DNA of 64,000 bases from Mycolicibacterium sp. MU0053 (GCF_963378095.1 NZ_OY726397.1:5022001-5086000), one strand, 5' to 3'. Counted from the stretch's first letter, positions 23,873-34,994 are shown. Numbers and translations: made by a program. The notes: generated from the letters alone by a model not told the origin.

Positions 23873-26425
23873 ATGTCCCAGTCGACCGCAGCGCCCCTCC
23901 TCGACGATCCCAGCGATCTGTCGGCCCTGCGCGCCCGCGGCGCCGACCCCGACGAACTGTTCGCGTCCTTCGCCGCCTGGGCCGAGGACAGCGGGACCAC
24001 GCTGTATCCGGCACAGGAAGAGGCGCTGATCGAGCTGGTCAGCGGGTCGAATGTGGTGTTGGCGACGCCCACCGGTTCGGGCAAGTCGCTGGTGGCCACC
24101 GGGGCGCTCTACGCGGCGCTGGCCGCGCAGCGACGCAGTTACTACACCGCCCCCATCAAGGCGTTGGTCTCGGAGAAGTTCTTCGCCCTGTGCGAGGTGT
24201 TCGGCGCGGCCAACGTCGGGATGCTCACCGGCGACGCCGCGGTCAACGCGTCGGCCCCGATCATCACCTGCACGGCCGAAGTGCTGGCCAACATCGCGCT
24301 GCGGGAGGGCGCAGCCGCCGACATCGGCCTGGTGGTCATGGACGAGTTCCACTTCTACGGCGACCCGGACCGCGGCTGGGCCTGGCAGGTGCCGCTGTTG
24401 GAGCTGCCGAAGGCGCAGTTCCTGCTGATGTCGGCCACCCTGGGCGACGTCACGTTCCTGCGCGACGACCTCACCCGCCGCACCGGTCGGCCCACGGCGC
24501 TGGTTGCCGGCGCCGAGCGCCCGGTCCCGCTGTTCTACAGCTATGCGACCACGCCGATGCACGAGACCATCGGCGAGCTACTCGAGACCAAACAGGCACC
24601 GATCTACGTCGTGCACTTCACCCAGGCCTCGGCGCTGGAGCGGGCGCAGGCGTTGATGAGCGTGAACGTCAGCACGAAGGACGACAAGAAGGCGATCGCC
24701 GAGCAAATCGGTTCCTTCCGTTTTTCGACGGCGTTCGGCTCGACGCTGTCCCGGCTGGTGCGGCACGGCATCGGGGTGCACCACGCCGGCATGCTGCCCA
24801 AGTACCGGCGGCTGGTCGAGCAGCTGGCGCAGGCCGGTCTGCTCAAGGTCATCTGCGGCACCGACACCCTGGGCGTCGGCATCAACGTGCCGATCCGGAC
24901 CGTGGTGTTCTCGGCGCTGTCGAAGTACGACGGAGTCCGGACCCGGTTGCTCAGCGCCCGCGAGTTTCACCAGATCGCCGGGCGGGCCGGCCGCGCCGGC
25001 TACGACACCGCCGGCACCGTCGTCGTCCAGGCCCCCGACCACGAGGTGGAGAACCTCAAGCAGTTCGCGAAGGTCGCCGACGACCCGAAGAAGCGCCGAA
25101 AGCTGGTGCGCCGCAAGGTGCCCGAGGGCATGGTGCCGTGGAGCGAATCGACGATGACGCGGCTGATCGATGCCACGCCGGAGCCGTTGACCAGCAACAT
25201 GCGGGTATCGACGGCGATGATCCTCGATGTGGTCGACCGCCCCGGCGACCCGTTCGTCGCGATGCGCCGGCTGCTGACCGACAATCACGAGCCGCGCAAA
25301 CGCCAACTCCAGCACATCCGGGCGGCCGTCGGCATCGCCCGCTCGCTGCTGCAGGCCGGCGTCATGGAGCGCCTCGACCAGCCGGAGGCCGATGGTCGCC
25401 GGTATCGGCTCACGGTGGATCTGCCTGCCGACTTCGCGCTCAACCAACCGCTGTCGACCTTCGCCCTGGCCGCGGTGGAAGTGCTTGATCCCGAGTCGGA
25501 AACCTATGCGCTGGACGTGGTTTCGGTGATCGAGGCGACGCTAGAGGACCCGCGGCAGATCCTGTCCGCGCAGCTGAAGAAGGCGCGCGGGGAGGCCATC
25601 GCGGAGATGAAGGCCGACGGCATCGAATACGACGAGCGGATGGAACTGCTCGACGACGTGACGTATCCCAAGCCGCTGGAAGAGCTGCTGCAGCACACTT
25701 ACGAGCTGTACCTGCAAAGCAACCCGTGGGCCGCCGATGCGCACCTGTCCCCCAAATCCGTCGTCCGGGAAATGTGGGAGCGGGCCTTCACCTTCCGCGA
25801 GTTCGTCAGCGTGTACGGGCTGACCCGCTCCGAGGGTGCGGTGCTGCGCTATCTGTCTGATGCCTTCAAGGCGCTGCGCTCCGGGGTGCCCGCGGGCGCC
25901 CGCACCGAGGAGGTCACCGACATCGTCGAATGGCTCGGCGAGCTGGTGCGCCAGGTCGACTCGAGTCTGCTGGATGAATGGGAACAGCTCACCAGCCCGG
26001 ATCAGCCGCACGAGGTGCCCCTGTCGGTGCCCGCGCGCCCGCGACCGCTGACCGGCAACGAACGCGCGTTCACCGCGATGGTGCGCAACGCGCTGTTCCG
26101 GCGGGTGGAGTTGTTCGCCCGCGGTTACAGCTACGACCTAGGCGAACTCGACGCCGGATCCGGCTGGACCGCCGAGCGGTGGGCCGAGGTCATCGACGCC
26201 TACTTCGCCGAACACGACGAGGTGGGCACCGCCGCGGACGCCCGCGGGCCGGCGTTGCTGATCTTCGACCGACGGCCCGACGTCTGGCGGGTGCGGCAGA
26301 TTCTGGACGACCCGGCCGGCGACCACGACTGGGGATTCGACGTCGAGGTGGACCTGGCCGCCTCGGATGAGGCGGGCGAACCGGTCATCCGGATGGTCGA
26401 CGCGGGCGGCTCGGGACGGCAATGA
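23873..26425 (+). CDS. Ski2-like DEAD/DEAH helicase with C-terminal DUF3516-type region
   Basis: An 850-residue superfamily-2 helicase. Motifs in order: ATPTGSGKSLV (Walker A, about residue 64), DEFHFYGDPDRGW (DExH, about 157), LLMSATLGD (motif III), HHAGMLPKYR and GTDTLGVGINVP (motifs IV/V), and QIAGRAGRAGY (motif VI, about 367). The remaining 400 or so residues are helical and match the DUF3516-type tail found in actinobacterial helicases of this class. It probably unwinds RNA or DNA; the biological role is not established. The stop overlaps the glycosyltransferase start by 4 bp, an unusual but close coupling. Confidence 0.88.
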   Translation: MSQSTAAPLLDDPSDLSALRARGADPDELFASFAAWAEDSGTTLYPAQEEALIELVSGSNVVLATPTGSGKSLVATGALYAALAAQRRSYYTAPIKALVSEKFFALCEVFGAANVGMLTGDAAVNASAPIITCTAEVLANIALREGAAADIGLVVMDEFHFYGDPDRGWAWQVPLLELPKAQFLLMSATLGDVTFLRDDLTRRTGRPTALVAGAERPVPLFYSYATTPMHETIGELLETKQAPIYVVHFTQASALERAQALMSVNVSTKDDKKAIAEQIGSFRFSTAFGSTLSRLVRHGIGVHHAGMLPKYRRLVEQLAQAGLLKVICGTDTLGVGINVPIRTVVFSALSKYDGVRTRLLSAREFHQIAGRAGRAGYDTAGTVVVQAPDHEVENLKQFAKVADDPKKRRKLVRRKVPEGMVPWSESTMTRLIDATPEPLTSNMRVSTAMILDVVDRPGDPFVAMRRLLTDNHEPRKRQLQHIRAAVGIARSLLQAGVMERLDQPEADGRRYRLTVDLPADFALNQPLSTFALAAVEVLDPESETYALDVVSVIEATLEDPRQILSAQLKKARGEAIAEMKADGIEYDERMELLDDVTYPKPLEELLQHTYELYLQSNPWAADAHLSPKSVVREMWERAFTFREFVSVYGLTRSEGAVLRYLSDAFKALRSGVPAGARTEEVTDIVEWLGELVRQVDSSLLDEWEQLTSPDQPHEVPLSVPARPRPLTGNERAFTAMVRNALFRRVELFARGYSYDLGELDAGSGWTAERWAEVIDAYFAEHDEVGTAADARGPALLIFDRRPDVWRVRQILDDPAGDHDWGFDVEVDLAASDEAGEPVIRMVDAGGSGRQ

Positions 26426-27603
26426 GCCCCGCCACCATCTTGTTCTTAGGGCCCCTGGGGCCCGGGCACGTGAATCCGACGCTCGGCATCGCCGCCGAGC
26501 TGGTCCGCCGCGGCCACGGCGTCTCCTACGCCGCGCCGCGGATGTTTGAACAACGCATCGTCGAGACCGGGGCAACCTACATTCCGGTGGCCTCCACCTG
26601 GGAATCCATGCCGCGAGACGGACTGCCGCAGATGCACGGGGCGGAACTGATCCGCGCGACGTCGCTGCTGCTCGACGAGACCACGGCCATGGTCGAGCAG
26701 CTCGGTGACATCCCCGTGCCCGAGTTGGTGGTTCACGACGGACCGCTGGTGTGGTGGGGTCGAATCCTCGTTCACCGGTGGGGTGTGCCCGCGGTGGAAA
26801 CCTGGCCGAACTTTGTCAACAACCGACATTGGAACATGAGGCGGTACGCCAAGCTCAATCCGCTGCATCCACGGTTTCTCATCGTGCTGCTGCGGCTGGC
26901 CCGCTTTCTGCGCCGGGAGGGGCTGCGCGACGTCGGTGGATTCTTCCGGGGCGCGGGCGCAGCAGATCGCATCGTCACGGTGCCTCGCGCGTTCCAGCCC
27001 GCTGGCGACACCTTCGGCGAGGGTTACCGCTTCGTGGGTCCGGTACTGACCGACCGGCGGTTCCAAGGCGACTGGCATCCGCCGAGTTCGGCGCCGGTGC
27101 TGTTGGTGTCATTGGGCACGGGATACAACGACCGGCCCGAATTCTTCCGCATGGTCGTCGAATCCGCGGCCGGTCGGCCATGGCAGGTGGTGCTGGCGGT
27201 GGGCGACGCGGTCGGGTCGGACGCCCTCGGGCCCCTACCGTCCAATGTTGAAGTGCACGAGCAGGTTCCGCAGCTCGCCGTCCTACGCCATGCTTCGGCG
27301 TTCGTCACGCATGCCGGCATGGGTGGGGTGCTGGAAGGCCTGGCGCATCAGGTGCCGATGATCGCCGTCCCGCAGATGGCCGAGCAACGCGCGAACGCCG
27401 ACCGCCTCGTCGAACTCGGTCTCGGCCGGCAGCTCGCACCGGTTGGCATCACGGCCGAACAGCTATGGGACGCCATCGATTCCGTGGTTTCCGATGCACG
27501 GATGGGCGAACGCCTGGCCTGGATGCGAGGCGAGATCGAGGCCGCCGGCGGCGCTGTCGCGGCTGCGGACGCCGTCGAGGCTGCGCTTCGTCCCGCTTGG
27601 TGA
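26422..27603 (+). CDS. MGT/UGT-type glycosyltransferase (GT1 family)
   Basis: A 393-residue GT-B fold protein. The N-terminal acceptor domain opens with FLGPLGPGHVNPTLGIAAELVRRGH, the macrolide-glycosyltransferase pattern with a His likely acting as base. The C-terminal donor domain contains LLVSLGTGYNDRPE and HAGMGGVLEGLAHQVPMIAVPQMAEQ, the family signature that binds the NDP-sugar. It may glycosylate a small hydrophobic molecule, an antibiotic or a lipid. Mycobacterial GPL glycosyltransferases are also GT1 enzymes, but this gene is 25 kb from the NRPS locus and I see no reason to link them. Confidence 0.82.
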   Translation: MSPATILFLGPLGPGHVNPTLGIAAELVRRGHGVSYAAPRMFEQRIVETGATYIPVASTWESMPRDGLPQMHGAELIRATSLLLDETTAMVEQLGDIPVPELVVHDGPLVWWGRILVHRWGVPAVETWPNFVNNRHWNMRRYAKLNPLHPRFLIVLLRLARFLRREGLRDVGGFFRGAGAADRIVTVPRAFQPAGDTFGEGYRFVGPVLTDRRFQGDWHPPSSAPVLLVSLGTGYNDRPEFFRMVVESAAGRPWQVVLAVGDAVGSDALGPLPSNVEVHEQVPQLAVLRHASAFVTHAGMGGVLEGLAHQVPMIAVPQMAEQRANADRLVELGLGRQLAPVGITAEQLWDAIDSVVSDARMGERLAWMRGEIEAAGGAVAAADAVEAALRPAW

Positions 27604-27689
27604 GGCGTTGCGGTTTCACAGCGCCCCGATGGCATCGAACTCGTTGAGATTGCCATCATGGCGACGAGATTGTGATGGTGGCGGTAAGT

Positions 27690-27800
27690 CGGCTACATCT
27701 TCGCCGTGAGTTCAACCCCGAAGCCACGAACGCAATCTCGCGGATGACGGTGGATGTGCCGAGCTTCGGCCCGCCCACGCCCAGCCAGATTGGCATGTCG
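27690..27800 (-). pseudogene. Possible remnant of an LLM-class oxidoreductase
   Basis: The 217-bp gap 27604-27820 holds no intact gene. On the minus strand, starting near 27795, one frame reads MPIWLGVGGPK and continues for about 38 codons to a stop near 27680. PIW(L/I)GxGGPK resembles the motif before the C-terminal helix of luciferase-like, F420-dependent oxidoreductases. There is no start, no upstream sequence and no continuation, so if real it is a decayed fragment. It may be chance. Confidence 0.25.
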
Positions 27801-27820
27801 TGGGCGGGCGCGGGGCGTAC

Positions 27821-28201
27821 TCAGGCCTTCGCCGACTCCTCAGCCCTCCGGGCGGCGATCTTGGCGTGGACATCGTCCATATCGAGCGCCTTCACGCGAA
27901 CGATCAAGTCCTCGAGTGCCGCCGGCGGCATCGCCCCGGGCTGGCTGTACACCAGCACCCCGTCGCGGAAGGCCATCACGGTGGGGATCGAGCGAATGTC
28001 CAGGGTGGCCGCCAGGTCACGCTCGGCCTGGGTATCCACCTTGGCGTGCACCACGTCGGGATGGGCCGCCGAGGACCGTTCGAAGACCGGACCGAAGGCG
28101 CGGCAGGGGCCGCACCAGGATGCCCAGAAGTCCACAAGCACAATCGGATTACTGGTAATGGTGGACTCGAAGTTGTCGTAGGTCAAGCTCTTGGTGGTCA
28201 T
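27821..28201 (-). CDS. Thioredoxin
   Basis: A 126-residue thioredoxin-fold protein with the WCGPC active site at residues 29-33 and the cis-Pro in RSIPTVMAF. The C-terminus is extended by a charged helix (VHAKIAARRAEESAKA) compared with housekeeping thioredoxin of about 108 residues. It is the last gene of the leftward operon persulfide dioxygenase - SQR - thioredoxin. In that setting it probably reduces persulfides or rhodanese-bound sulfane sulfur. Its 3' end is separated from the glycosyltransferase by a short gap without an intact gene. Confidence 0.9.
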   Translation of the reverse strand: MTTKSLTYDNFESTITSNPIVLVDFWASWCGPCRAFGPVFERSSAAHPDVVHAKVDTQAERDLAATLDIRSIPTVMAFRDGVLVYSQPGAMPPAALEDLIVRVKALDMDDVHAKIAARRAEESAKA

Positions 28202-28228
28202 TTCTGCATCCCCTTTCGTTGGGCGCTC

Positions 28229-29428
28229 CTAGGCCAAGCCCTTGAGCATCAGGTTCCAGTACATGAACGGCAGGCCGTACTTCTTGAGGTACCAGTAGCC
28301 GCGGTGCGGCTTGGTGGGGTCGAGCAGCGGAAACGACGGCGTCAGATTCAGGTCGTAGTCGAACTCGGCCAACAGCATTGCTTCCGAGGAAGTGACGATG
28401 GGACACGAGCCGTAGCCGTTGTAGGCGGCGGTCAGCGGCCGCCCCTTCAGCATCGAGTCGATGTTGTCGACCACGGCCGGTGCCTGCTTGCGGATCGCCG
28501 CCCCGGTTTTCGAGTTCGGGGACGAGCCGACATCCCCGAGGCTGAACACGTTGGGGTAGCGCACGTGCTGCATGGTGTGCTTGTCGATCTCCACGTAGCC
28601 GCCCGCGTCAGCGGTGGACAGCGGGCTGGACTTGATCCAGTCCGGCGCCGACTGGCGGGGCACGGCGTGCAACACGTCGTAGGGCAGCATGAAGTCGGAT
28701 CCACTGTCCCCGCACGCGGTCACACCCACCTTGTGGGCGGCGGCATCGATGGCGGTCACCTCCGCGTTGGTGTGCACGGTGATGCCGTAGTCGGCAGCGA
28801 CGGCATCGAGGTTGTCGGCAATCGCCGGGATGCCGAACAGGCGCGGCGTAGGTACCACCAGGTGCACGTCGATGTCCTTGAGTACGCCCTGGGACCGCCA
28901 GTAGTCACTGGCCAGGTAGGCGATCTTCTGCGGCGCCCCAGCACATTTGATCGGACCGGACGGCATGGCGAACACCGCGGTACCCGACCGCACATTGCGG
29001 ATGAACTCCCAGGTGCGGGGTGCGAGGTCGAACCGGTAGTTCGACGACACCCCGTCCTTGCCGAGTGCGTCCGACAATCCCTCGGTGCGGTTCCAGTCCA
29101 GCTGGATGCCGGGGCAGACCACGAGTACGTCGTACTCGTAGTCCGCCCCGTCGGCACAGGTGACGGTGTTGTTGTCCGGGTCGACCGTGGCCGCGGCATT
29201 CTTGATCCAGGTGGCCCCCTTGGGCATCACCGAGGCCTCGGGCCGTGCCGTCGTCGACGCCTTGGCCTGACCGCCGCCGACCAGTGTCCACAGCGGTTGG
29301 TAGTAGTGCGTGTCGGACGGTTCGATGACCGCGACGTCGGAGTAGCCCCGCCGCAGCAGGCGGGCGGCCACCGAGATGCCGGCTGTGCCGCCGCCCACGA
29401 CCAGGATCTGATGTTTTGCGAGAGTCAT
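28229..29428 (-). CDS. sqr: Sulfide:quinone oxidoreductase (SQR)
   Basis: A 399-residue FAD protein with the dinucleotide loop VVGGGTAGISVAARLLRRG. It has the mitochondrial SQOR-like motif GPIKCAGAPQK (Cys162) and a second cysteine in YGSCPIV (Cys342), matching the redox Cys pair that forms a trisulfide in that class. VFSLGDVGSSPNSKTGAA contacts FAD. The C-terminus is hydrophobic/amphipathic, as expected for monotopic membrane binding. The enzyme oxidises sulfide, hands electrons to the quinone pool and delivers sulfane sulfur to a thiol acceptor. It lies between the persulfide dioxygenase and thioredoxin genes in one operon, just downstream of the CstR-type operators. Confidence 0.85.
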   Translation of the reverse strand: MTLAKHQILVVGGGTAGISVAARLLRRGYSDVAVIEPSDTHYYQPLWTLVGGGQAKASTTARPEASVMPKGATWIKNAAATVDPDNNTVTCADGADYEYDVLVVCPGIQLDWNRTEGLSDALGKDGVSSNYRFDLAPRTWEFIRNVRSGTAVFAMPSGPIKCAGAPQKIAYLASDYWRSQGVLKDIDVHLVVPTPRLFGIPAIADNLDAVAADYGITVHTNAEVTAIDAAAHKVGVTACGDSGSDFMLPYDVLHAVPRQSAPDWIKSSPLSTADAGGYVEIDKHTMQHVRYPNVFSLGDVGSSPNSKTGAAIRKQAPAVVDNIDSMLKGRPLTAAYNGYGSCPIVTSSEAMLLAEFDYDLNLTPSFPLLDPTKPHRGYWYLKKYGLPFMYWNLMLKGLA

Positions 29429-29461
29429 GCTGTTCTCCTGTTCCTTTCCTGATTCGCCGGC

Positions 29462-30841
29462 TCAGGCGTTCTGCCGGGATTCTTCCCAGGCGCCGAAGCC
29501 GCCCAGGATGTCGCTGACATCGACGAACCCGTTGCGCCGCAACAGGCTTGCGGCCACCGAGGACCGATAGCCGCCGGCGCAGTACACGACCGTCGGTCGG
29601 GCGGGATCGAGCTCAGCCAGCCGGGACGGCAGCTGACCCACCGGGATCGCTATCGCGTTCGGGACGGTCCCCGCGGCGACCTCGCCGGGGTTGCGCACGT
29701 CGACGATCTGCAGGTCGCCCAGCTCTGCGACGCGCTGATCGAAGGCCTTGGCCGTCAACCGGGAGGCGATCTGGACGTCGCCCTGATGTTCGAACATCGC
29801 TTCGAACGGGCGCTCCAGGTAGCCGATCACCCGGTCGAAGCCGATCCGGGCCAGCCGGGTCTTACCCTCCATTTCCTGCCCCGGCTCGGTGAACAGCACG
29901 ATGTCGACATCGGTGGGCACCACCGACCCCGCGAACTCGGCGTACCGGCCCTCGAGACCGATGTTGACAGCGCCGCGCAGATGCCCCAGGGCGAACTCCT
30001 CGGGGTTGCGGCCGTCGACCAGGACCGCACCCGCGGCCATCGCGGCGCGGACCTGCTCGTAGGTCATCGCGGTCGGCATCTTGGTCTCGTCCAGCAGCTC
30101 CCGGTCCTTGCGGTTGAGAATCGCGTCGTAGACGAAGTAGCTCGGCGCGGGTGGCTGGCCTTCGGTGACCAGCTCCATGAAGGTGGCCTTGTCCGGGGCG
30201 CGCAGCGCGTAATTGGTCTCCTTCTGCTCCCCCATCGTCGACCACAGTTCGGTGGACAGGTTCTTGCCGCAGGCCGAGCCTGCGCCGTGGGCCGGGTAGA
30301 CCCGGGTGGCGTCGGGCAGCGTCATCAGCTTGTTGTGCAGCGAGTCGTACAGCTTGTCGGCCAGCTCTTCGCGGGTGAACCCGATCGAAGCCAGCAGGTC
30401 CGGCCGGCCGACGTCACCGATGAACAGCGCGTCGCCGGTCAGCACTCCGTAGGGGACCTCGTCGCCGGCGTGCTCGTAGACCACGATGCTCAGCGACTCG
30501 GGGGTATGTCCCGGGGTGTGCCGGAACTCCAGGGTCACCTCCCCCAGCGAGTAGCGCTCGCCGTCGGCGACGCCCATCGATTCGAACTCAGTCTCGGCGA
30601 TATCGGAGTACACGATCTTGGCGCCGGTGGCCTTGGCCAGCTCCAGGTGTCCGGACAGGAAGTCGGCGTGGAAGTGCGTCTCGATGATGAGCTCGATCGT
30701 GTAGCCGTGCGCCTGCGCGTCGGCCAGGTACTCGGCGACGTCGCGCTGCGGGTCGACAACGACTGCGCGTCCGGTGGTTTCGTCGGCGATCAGGTACGAC
30801 GCGTGGGAGAGGCAGTCCAGGTAGTACTGGGTGAACTTCAT
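29462..30841 (-). CDS. Persulfide dioxygenase-rhodanese fusion (first copy)
   Basis: A 459-residue protein. The N-terminal MBL domain has ETHFHADFLSGH, HTPGHTPES, GDALFIGDVGRPDL and YPAHGAGSACG, the ETHE1/blh-type persulfide dioxygenase pattern using one iron. Two rhodanese domains follow. The first lacks a catalytic Cys (VLFTEPGQ in its place) and is probably structural. The second has CAGGYRS (about residue 420) and should be active. This order resembles the CstB/PRF fusion enzymes, which oxidise persulfides to sulfite and exchange sulfur with thiosulfate. It is the first gene of the leftward operon, facing the rhodanese gene across a promoter with four operator-like repeats. Confidence 0.87.
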   Translation of the reverse strand: MKFTQYYLDCLSHASYLIADETTGRAVVVDPQRDVAEYLADAQAHGYTIELIIETHFHADFLSGHLELAKATGAKIVYSDIAETEFESMGVADGERYSLGEVTLEFRHTPGHTPESLSIVVYEHAGDEVPYGVLTGDALFIGDVGRPDLLASIGFTREELADKLYDSLHNKLMTLPDATRVYPAHGAGSACGKNLSTELWSTMGEQKETNYALRAPDKATFMELVTEGQPPAPSYFVYDAILNRKDRELLDETKMPTAMTYEQVRAAMAAGAVLVDGRNPEEFALGHLRGAVNIGLEGRYAEFAGSVVPTDVDIVLFTEPGQEMEGKTRLARIGFDRVIGYLERPFEAMFEHQGDVQIASRLTAKAFDQRVAELGDLQIVDVRNPGEVAAGTVPNAIAIPVGQLPSRLAELDPARPTVVYCAGGYRSSVAASLLRRNGFVDVSDILGGFGAWEESRQNA

Positions 30842-30895
30842 TTCCGAGGTCCTTTCGGTCGGGGGCGGGTGGGCCTTCTGTCAGCTACTGTGCCT

Positions 30896-31001
30896 ATACC
30901 CCTACGGGTATGTCAAGTACCCTAGGGGGTATATAAATTCCCGCTTGCTTTTACCCCTGGGGGTATGTGTAACATGATCCGTAATATACCCCCTGGCGTA
31001 T
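30896..31001. promoter_or_regulatory. Divergent promoter with four CsoR/CstR-type operators
   Basis: The 206-bp gap between the divergent dioxygenase (start 30841) and rhodanese (start 31048) genes holds four 16-bp palindromic sites: ATACCCCTACGGGTAT (30896-30911), GTACCCTAGGGGGTAT (30917-30932), TTACCCCTGGGGGTAT (30951-30966) and ATACCCCCTGGCGTAT (30986-31001). A C-tract and a G-tract flanked by AT is the operator type of CsoR-family repressors. A fifth copy lies before the CsoR-family gene at 32526-32541, which supports self-regulation. Two sites sit nearer each start codon, so both directions are probably controlled. Confidence 0.8.
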
Positions 31002-31047
31002 ATGGTCGCAAAGCCCGCACCCATACGCAGCACCGAAAGGAAACGCC

Positions 31048-32845
<1,798 letters not shown>

Positions 32846-32879
32846 CCCGGGCTGCACTGAACGAGTTATTGGAGGCACG

Positions 32880-33293
32880 ATGAGTTACGCATTGTCGACG
32901 ACGCTGCAAACCACGTTCGAGGACGCGGTACAGAGAACTCGTAAGGCATTGGCAGATCAGGGTTTCGGGATATTGACCGAGATCGACATGAAGGCCACGT
33001 TAAAGGCCAAGCTGGGCGAGGACATGGAGGATTACCTGATCCTGGGGGCCTGCAACCCGCCGTTGGCGCACCGCGCGGTCAACGCGGACCGCCAAATCGG
33101 TCTGTTGCTGCCCTGCAACGTCACCGTGCGCGCTGACACCGCCTCCGGTGCCGACGGGGTGATCGTCGACGCGATGGACCCACAGATCATGGTTCAGGTG
33201 TCCGATCAGCCGGGGTTGCGCGAGGTCGCCGACGAAGCCGCGGCCAAGCTGCGAGCGGCGATCGAGGCTCTGCAGTCCGCAGACAACCGGTAA
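32880..33293 (+). CDS. DUF302 protein
   Basis: A 137-residue soluble protein of the DUF302 family: ALADQGFGILTEIDMKATLKAKLG and YLILGACNPPLAHRAVN are the characteristic stretches, the latter with a conserved Cys. Function in this family is not established; members often sit with sulfur- or metal-stress genes, as here. It lies 34 bp after the repressor gene, and its stop shares one base with the second dioxygenase-rhodanese gene (TAATG), so it is part of that transcript. Confidence 0.82.
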   Translation: MSYALSTTLQTTFEDAVQRTRKALADQGFGILTEIDMKATLKAKLGEDMEDYLILGACNPPLAHRAVNADRQIGLLLPCNVTVRADTASGADGVIVDAMDPQIMVQVSDQPGLREVADEAAAKLRAAIEALQSADNR

Positions 33294-34651
33294 TGGACGG
33301 CGAAGTTCAGGTCGCCATCATCGAGACCTCCGGGCTCGGTGACCGCAGCTACCTCGTCAGCGCCGACGGCATCGGCGCCGTGGTCGATCCGCAACGCGAC
33401 ATCGACCGGGTGCTCAACCTGGCCGACGCACTCGGGGTGCGGATCACCCATGTTCTGGAGACCCACCTGCACAACGACTACGTGACCGGTGGCTTGGAAC
33501 TCGCCCGGAACACCGGTGCCGAGTACGTGGTTCCCGCCGGCGACGAGGTGGGCTATCAGCGGCGCGCTGTGATCGACGGAGACGTCATCGATGCCGGGCC
33601 CATCAAACTGCACGTGCTGCACACTCCCGGCCACACCCATCACCACGTCAGTTACGTCGTGCGCGACGCCGCTGACTCCGTGGCCGGGGTGTTCACCGGC
33701 GGGTCGATGCTGCACGGGACAACCGGGCGCACCGACTTGCTGGGCGCCGAGCACACCGAGGAACTCACCCACGCACAGTTTCACTCGGTGCGCCGTCTCG
33801 TGGCCGAACTTCCCGACGACACCCCGATCTATCCGACGCATGGCTTCGGCAGCTTCTGCTCCGCGACGCCGGCCAGCGGTGACTCGTCCACCATCGCCGA
33901 TGAGCGCCGGACCAACCCGGCGCTGACCCAGGACGAGCAGACCTACGTCGACGAACTCATCGCGGGGCTGGGAGCCTATCCTGCGTACTACGCGCACATG
34001 GGGGTCATCAACGCGCAGGGGCCGGCCCCGGTCGATCTGTCGCTGCCGCAACCGGTGGATCCGGCCGAACTCCGTCGGCGCATCGACGCCGGCGAGTGGG
34101 TGGTCGATCTGCGCACCCGCACCGCCTTTGCGGCCGGGCACCTCGGCGGCTCCCTGGGTTTCGAGCTGTCGGACTCCTTTGTCACCTACCTCGGCTGGCT
34201 GCACTCCTGGGGTTCGCCATTGACCCTGATCGGCGAGGATATGTACCAAATCGCCGACGCGCGACGCGAACTCGTGCGAATCGGGGTTGATGATCTCGCG
34301 GGGGCCGCCGTCGGCGACATTCACACGCTGGCGGGAAGCGCCGTGCTGCGGTCCTACCGAGTCGCGGACTTCGCCGATCTCGCCGAGGTCGACGATGAGC
34401 GCCAATCCACCGTCCTCGACGTCCGCCAGAGCGGTGAGTACGACGACGGACACATCCCCGGCGCAATCAACATCCCGCTGCATGAACTCAGCAAGCGCAT
34501 CGGCGAGGTTCCCGGCGGTGAAGTGTGGGTCCACTGCGGTTCGGGCTATCGCGCCTCGATTGCCGCCTCGATGATCGACCACCCCGGCCGTACCGTCGTC
34601 CTCGTCGATGACTCCTTCGAGCAGGCCGAGAACTTGGGCCTCGTGCGCTAG
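33293..34651 (+). CDS. Persulfide dioxygenase-rhodanese fusion (second copy)
   Basis: A 452-residue MBL-rhodanese fusion. The MBL domain has ETHLHNDYVTGGLELA, HTPGHTHHHVSY, GSMLHGTTGRTDLLG and YPTHGFGSFC. Two rhodanese-type domains follow. The first (VVDLRTRTAFAAGHLGG) lacks a catalytic Cys; the second has HCGSGYRA (about residue 415). It is diverged from the copy at 29462-30841, which has H-x-H-A-D-F in place of H-x-H-N-D-Y, so the two may prefer different persulfides or work under different conditions. It is the end of the rightward sulfur operon and is convergent with the DUF202 genes. Confidence 0.85.
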   Translation: MDGEVQVAIIETSGLGDRSYLVSADGIGAVVDPQRDIDRVLNLADALGVRITHVLETHLHNDYVTGGLELARNTGAEYVVPAGDEVGYQRRAVIDGDVIDAGPIKLHVLHTPGHTHHHVSYVVRDAADSVAGVFTGGSMLHGTTGRTDLLGAEHTEELTHAQFHSVRRLVAELPDDTPIYPTHGFGSFCSATPASGDSSTIADERRTNPALTQDEQTYVDELIAGLGAYPAYYAHMGVINAQGPAPVDLSLPQPVDPAELRRRIDAGEWVVDLRTRTAFAAGHLGGSLGFELSDSFVTYLGWLHSWGSPLTLIGEDMYQIADARRELVRIGVDDLAGAAVGDIHTLAGSAVLRSYRVADFADLAEVDDERQSTVLDVRQSGEYDDGHIPGAINIPLHELSKRIGEVPGGEVWVHCGSGYRASIAASMIDHPGRTVVLVDDSFEQAENLGLVR

Positions 34652-34654
34652 CGG

Positions 34655-34990
34655 TCACGGCGCGTACAGGAGCGCCAGCAGGACCGCCACGGCGAAGCCG
34701 CTCGTGGCACCGCCGATGAGCAGCACCTCCGTACGCGGAGCCGCGATCACGAGCCGGTCCGCGATGACGGGGCTGTCTCTGATTTCTCGCGAGCGCCGAT
34801 AGCCGAGGGCCAGCACGAGCAGCGCCAGCAGGGTTGCCACGAGCGCCAACACGGACCGCCCGGGGCCAAGCGGGCCGTGCTGCCGGAGCAACACCAACGC
34901 ACCGCCCACCAAGAAACCGAAAGAGGCTCTCTCCCAGGACAACAGGGTGCGCTCGGCGGGAAGACCAGGTTTCTCGGGGGCTTGGGACAT
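34655..34990 (-). CDS. DUF202-type small membrane protein
   Basis: A 111-residue protein with the DUF202 opening (LPAERTLLSWERASFGFLVGGALVLL) and three hydrophobic segments. I place the start at 34990; a longer open frame to 35164 is only a shadow of the neighbouring gene. It lies 4 bp downstream of a second DUF202 gene. The function of the family is unknown. It is the last gene of the leftward run that starts with the molybdopterin enzyme at 37172, and it ends 3 bp from the convergent dioxygenase-rhodanese gene. Confidence 0.75.
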   Translation of the reverse strand: MSQAPEKPGLPAERTLLSWERASFGFLVGGALVLLRQHGPLGPGRSVLALVATLLALLVLALGYRRSREIRDSPVIADRLVIAAPRTEVLLIGGATSGFAVAVLLALLYAP

Positions 34991-34994
34991 CGCA

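Noticed and set aside
26422-27603. Glycosyltransferase considered as part of the GPL pathway
   Set aside because: It is translationally coupled to a helicase gene and lies 25 kb from the NRPS genes; GT1 enzymes are common in mycobacteria.
30896-31001. Four short repeats considered as a CRISPR array
   Set aside because: Each unit is a 16-bp palindrome, the spacing is irregular and short, and they sit in a divergent promoter with a fifth copy before a repressor gene. They are operators.
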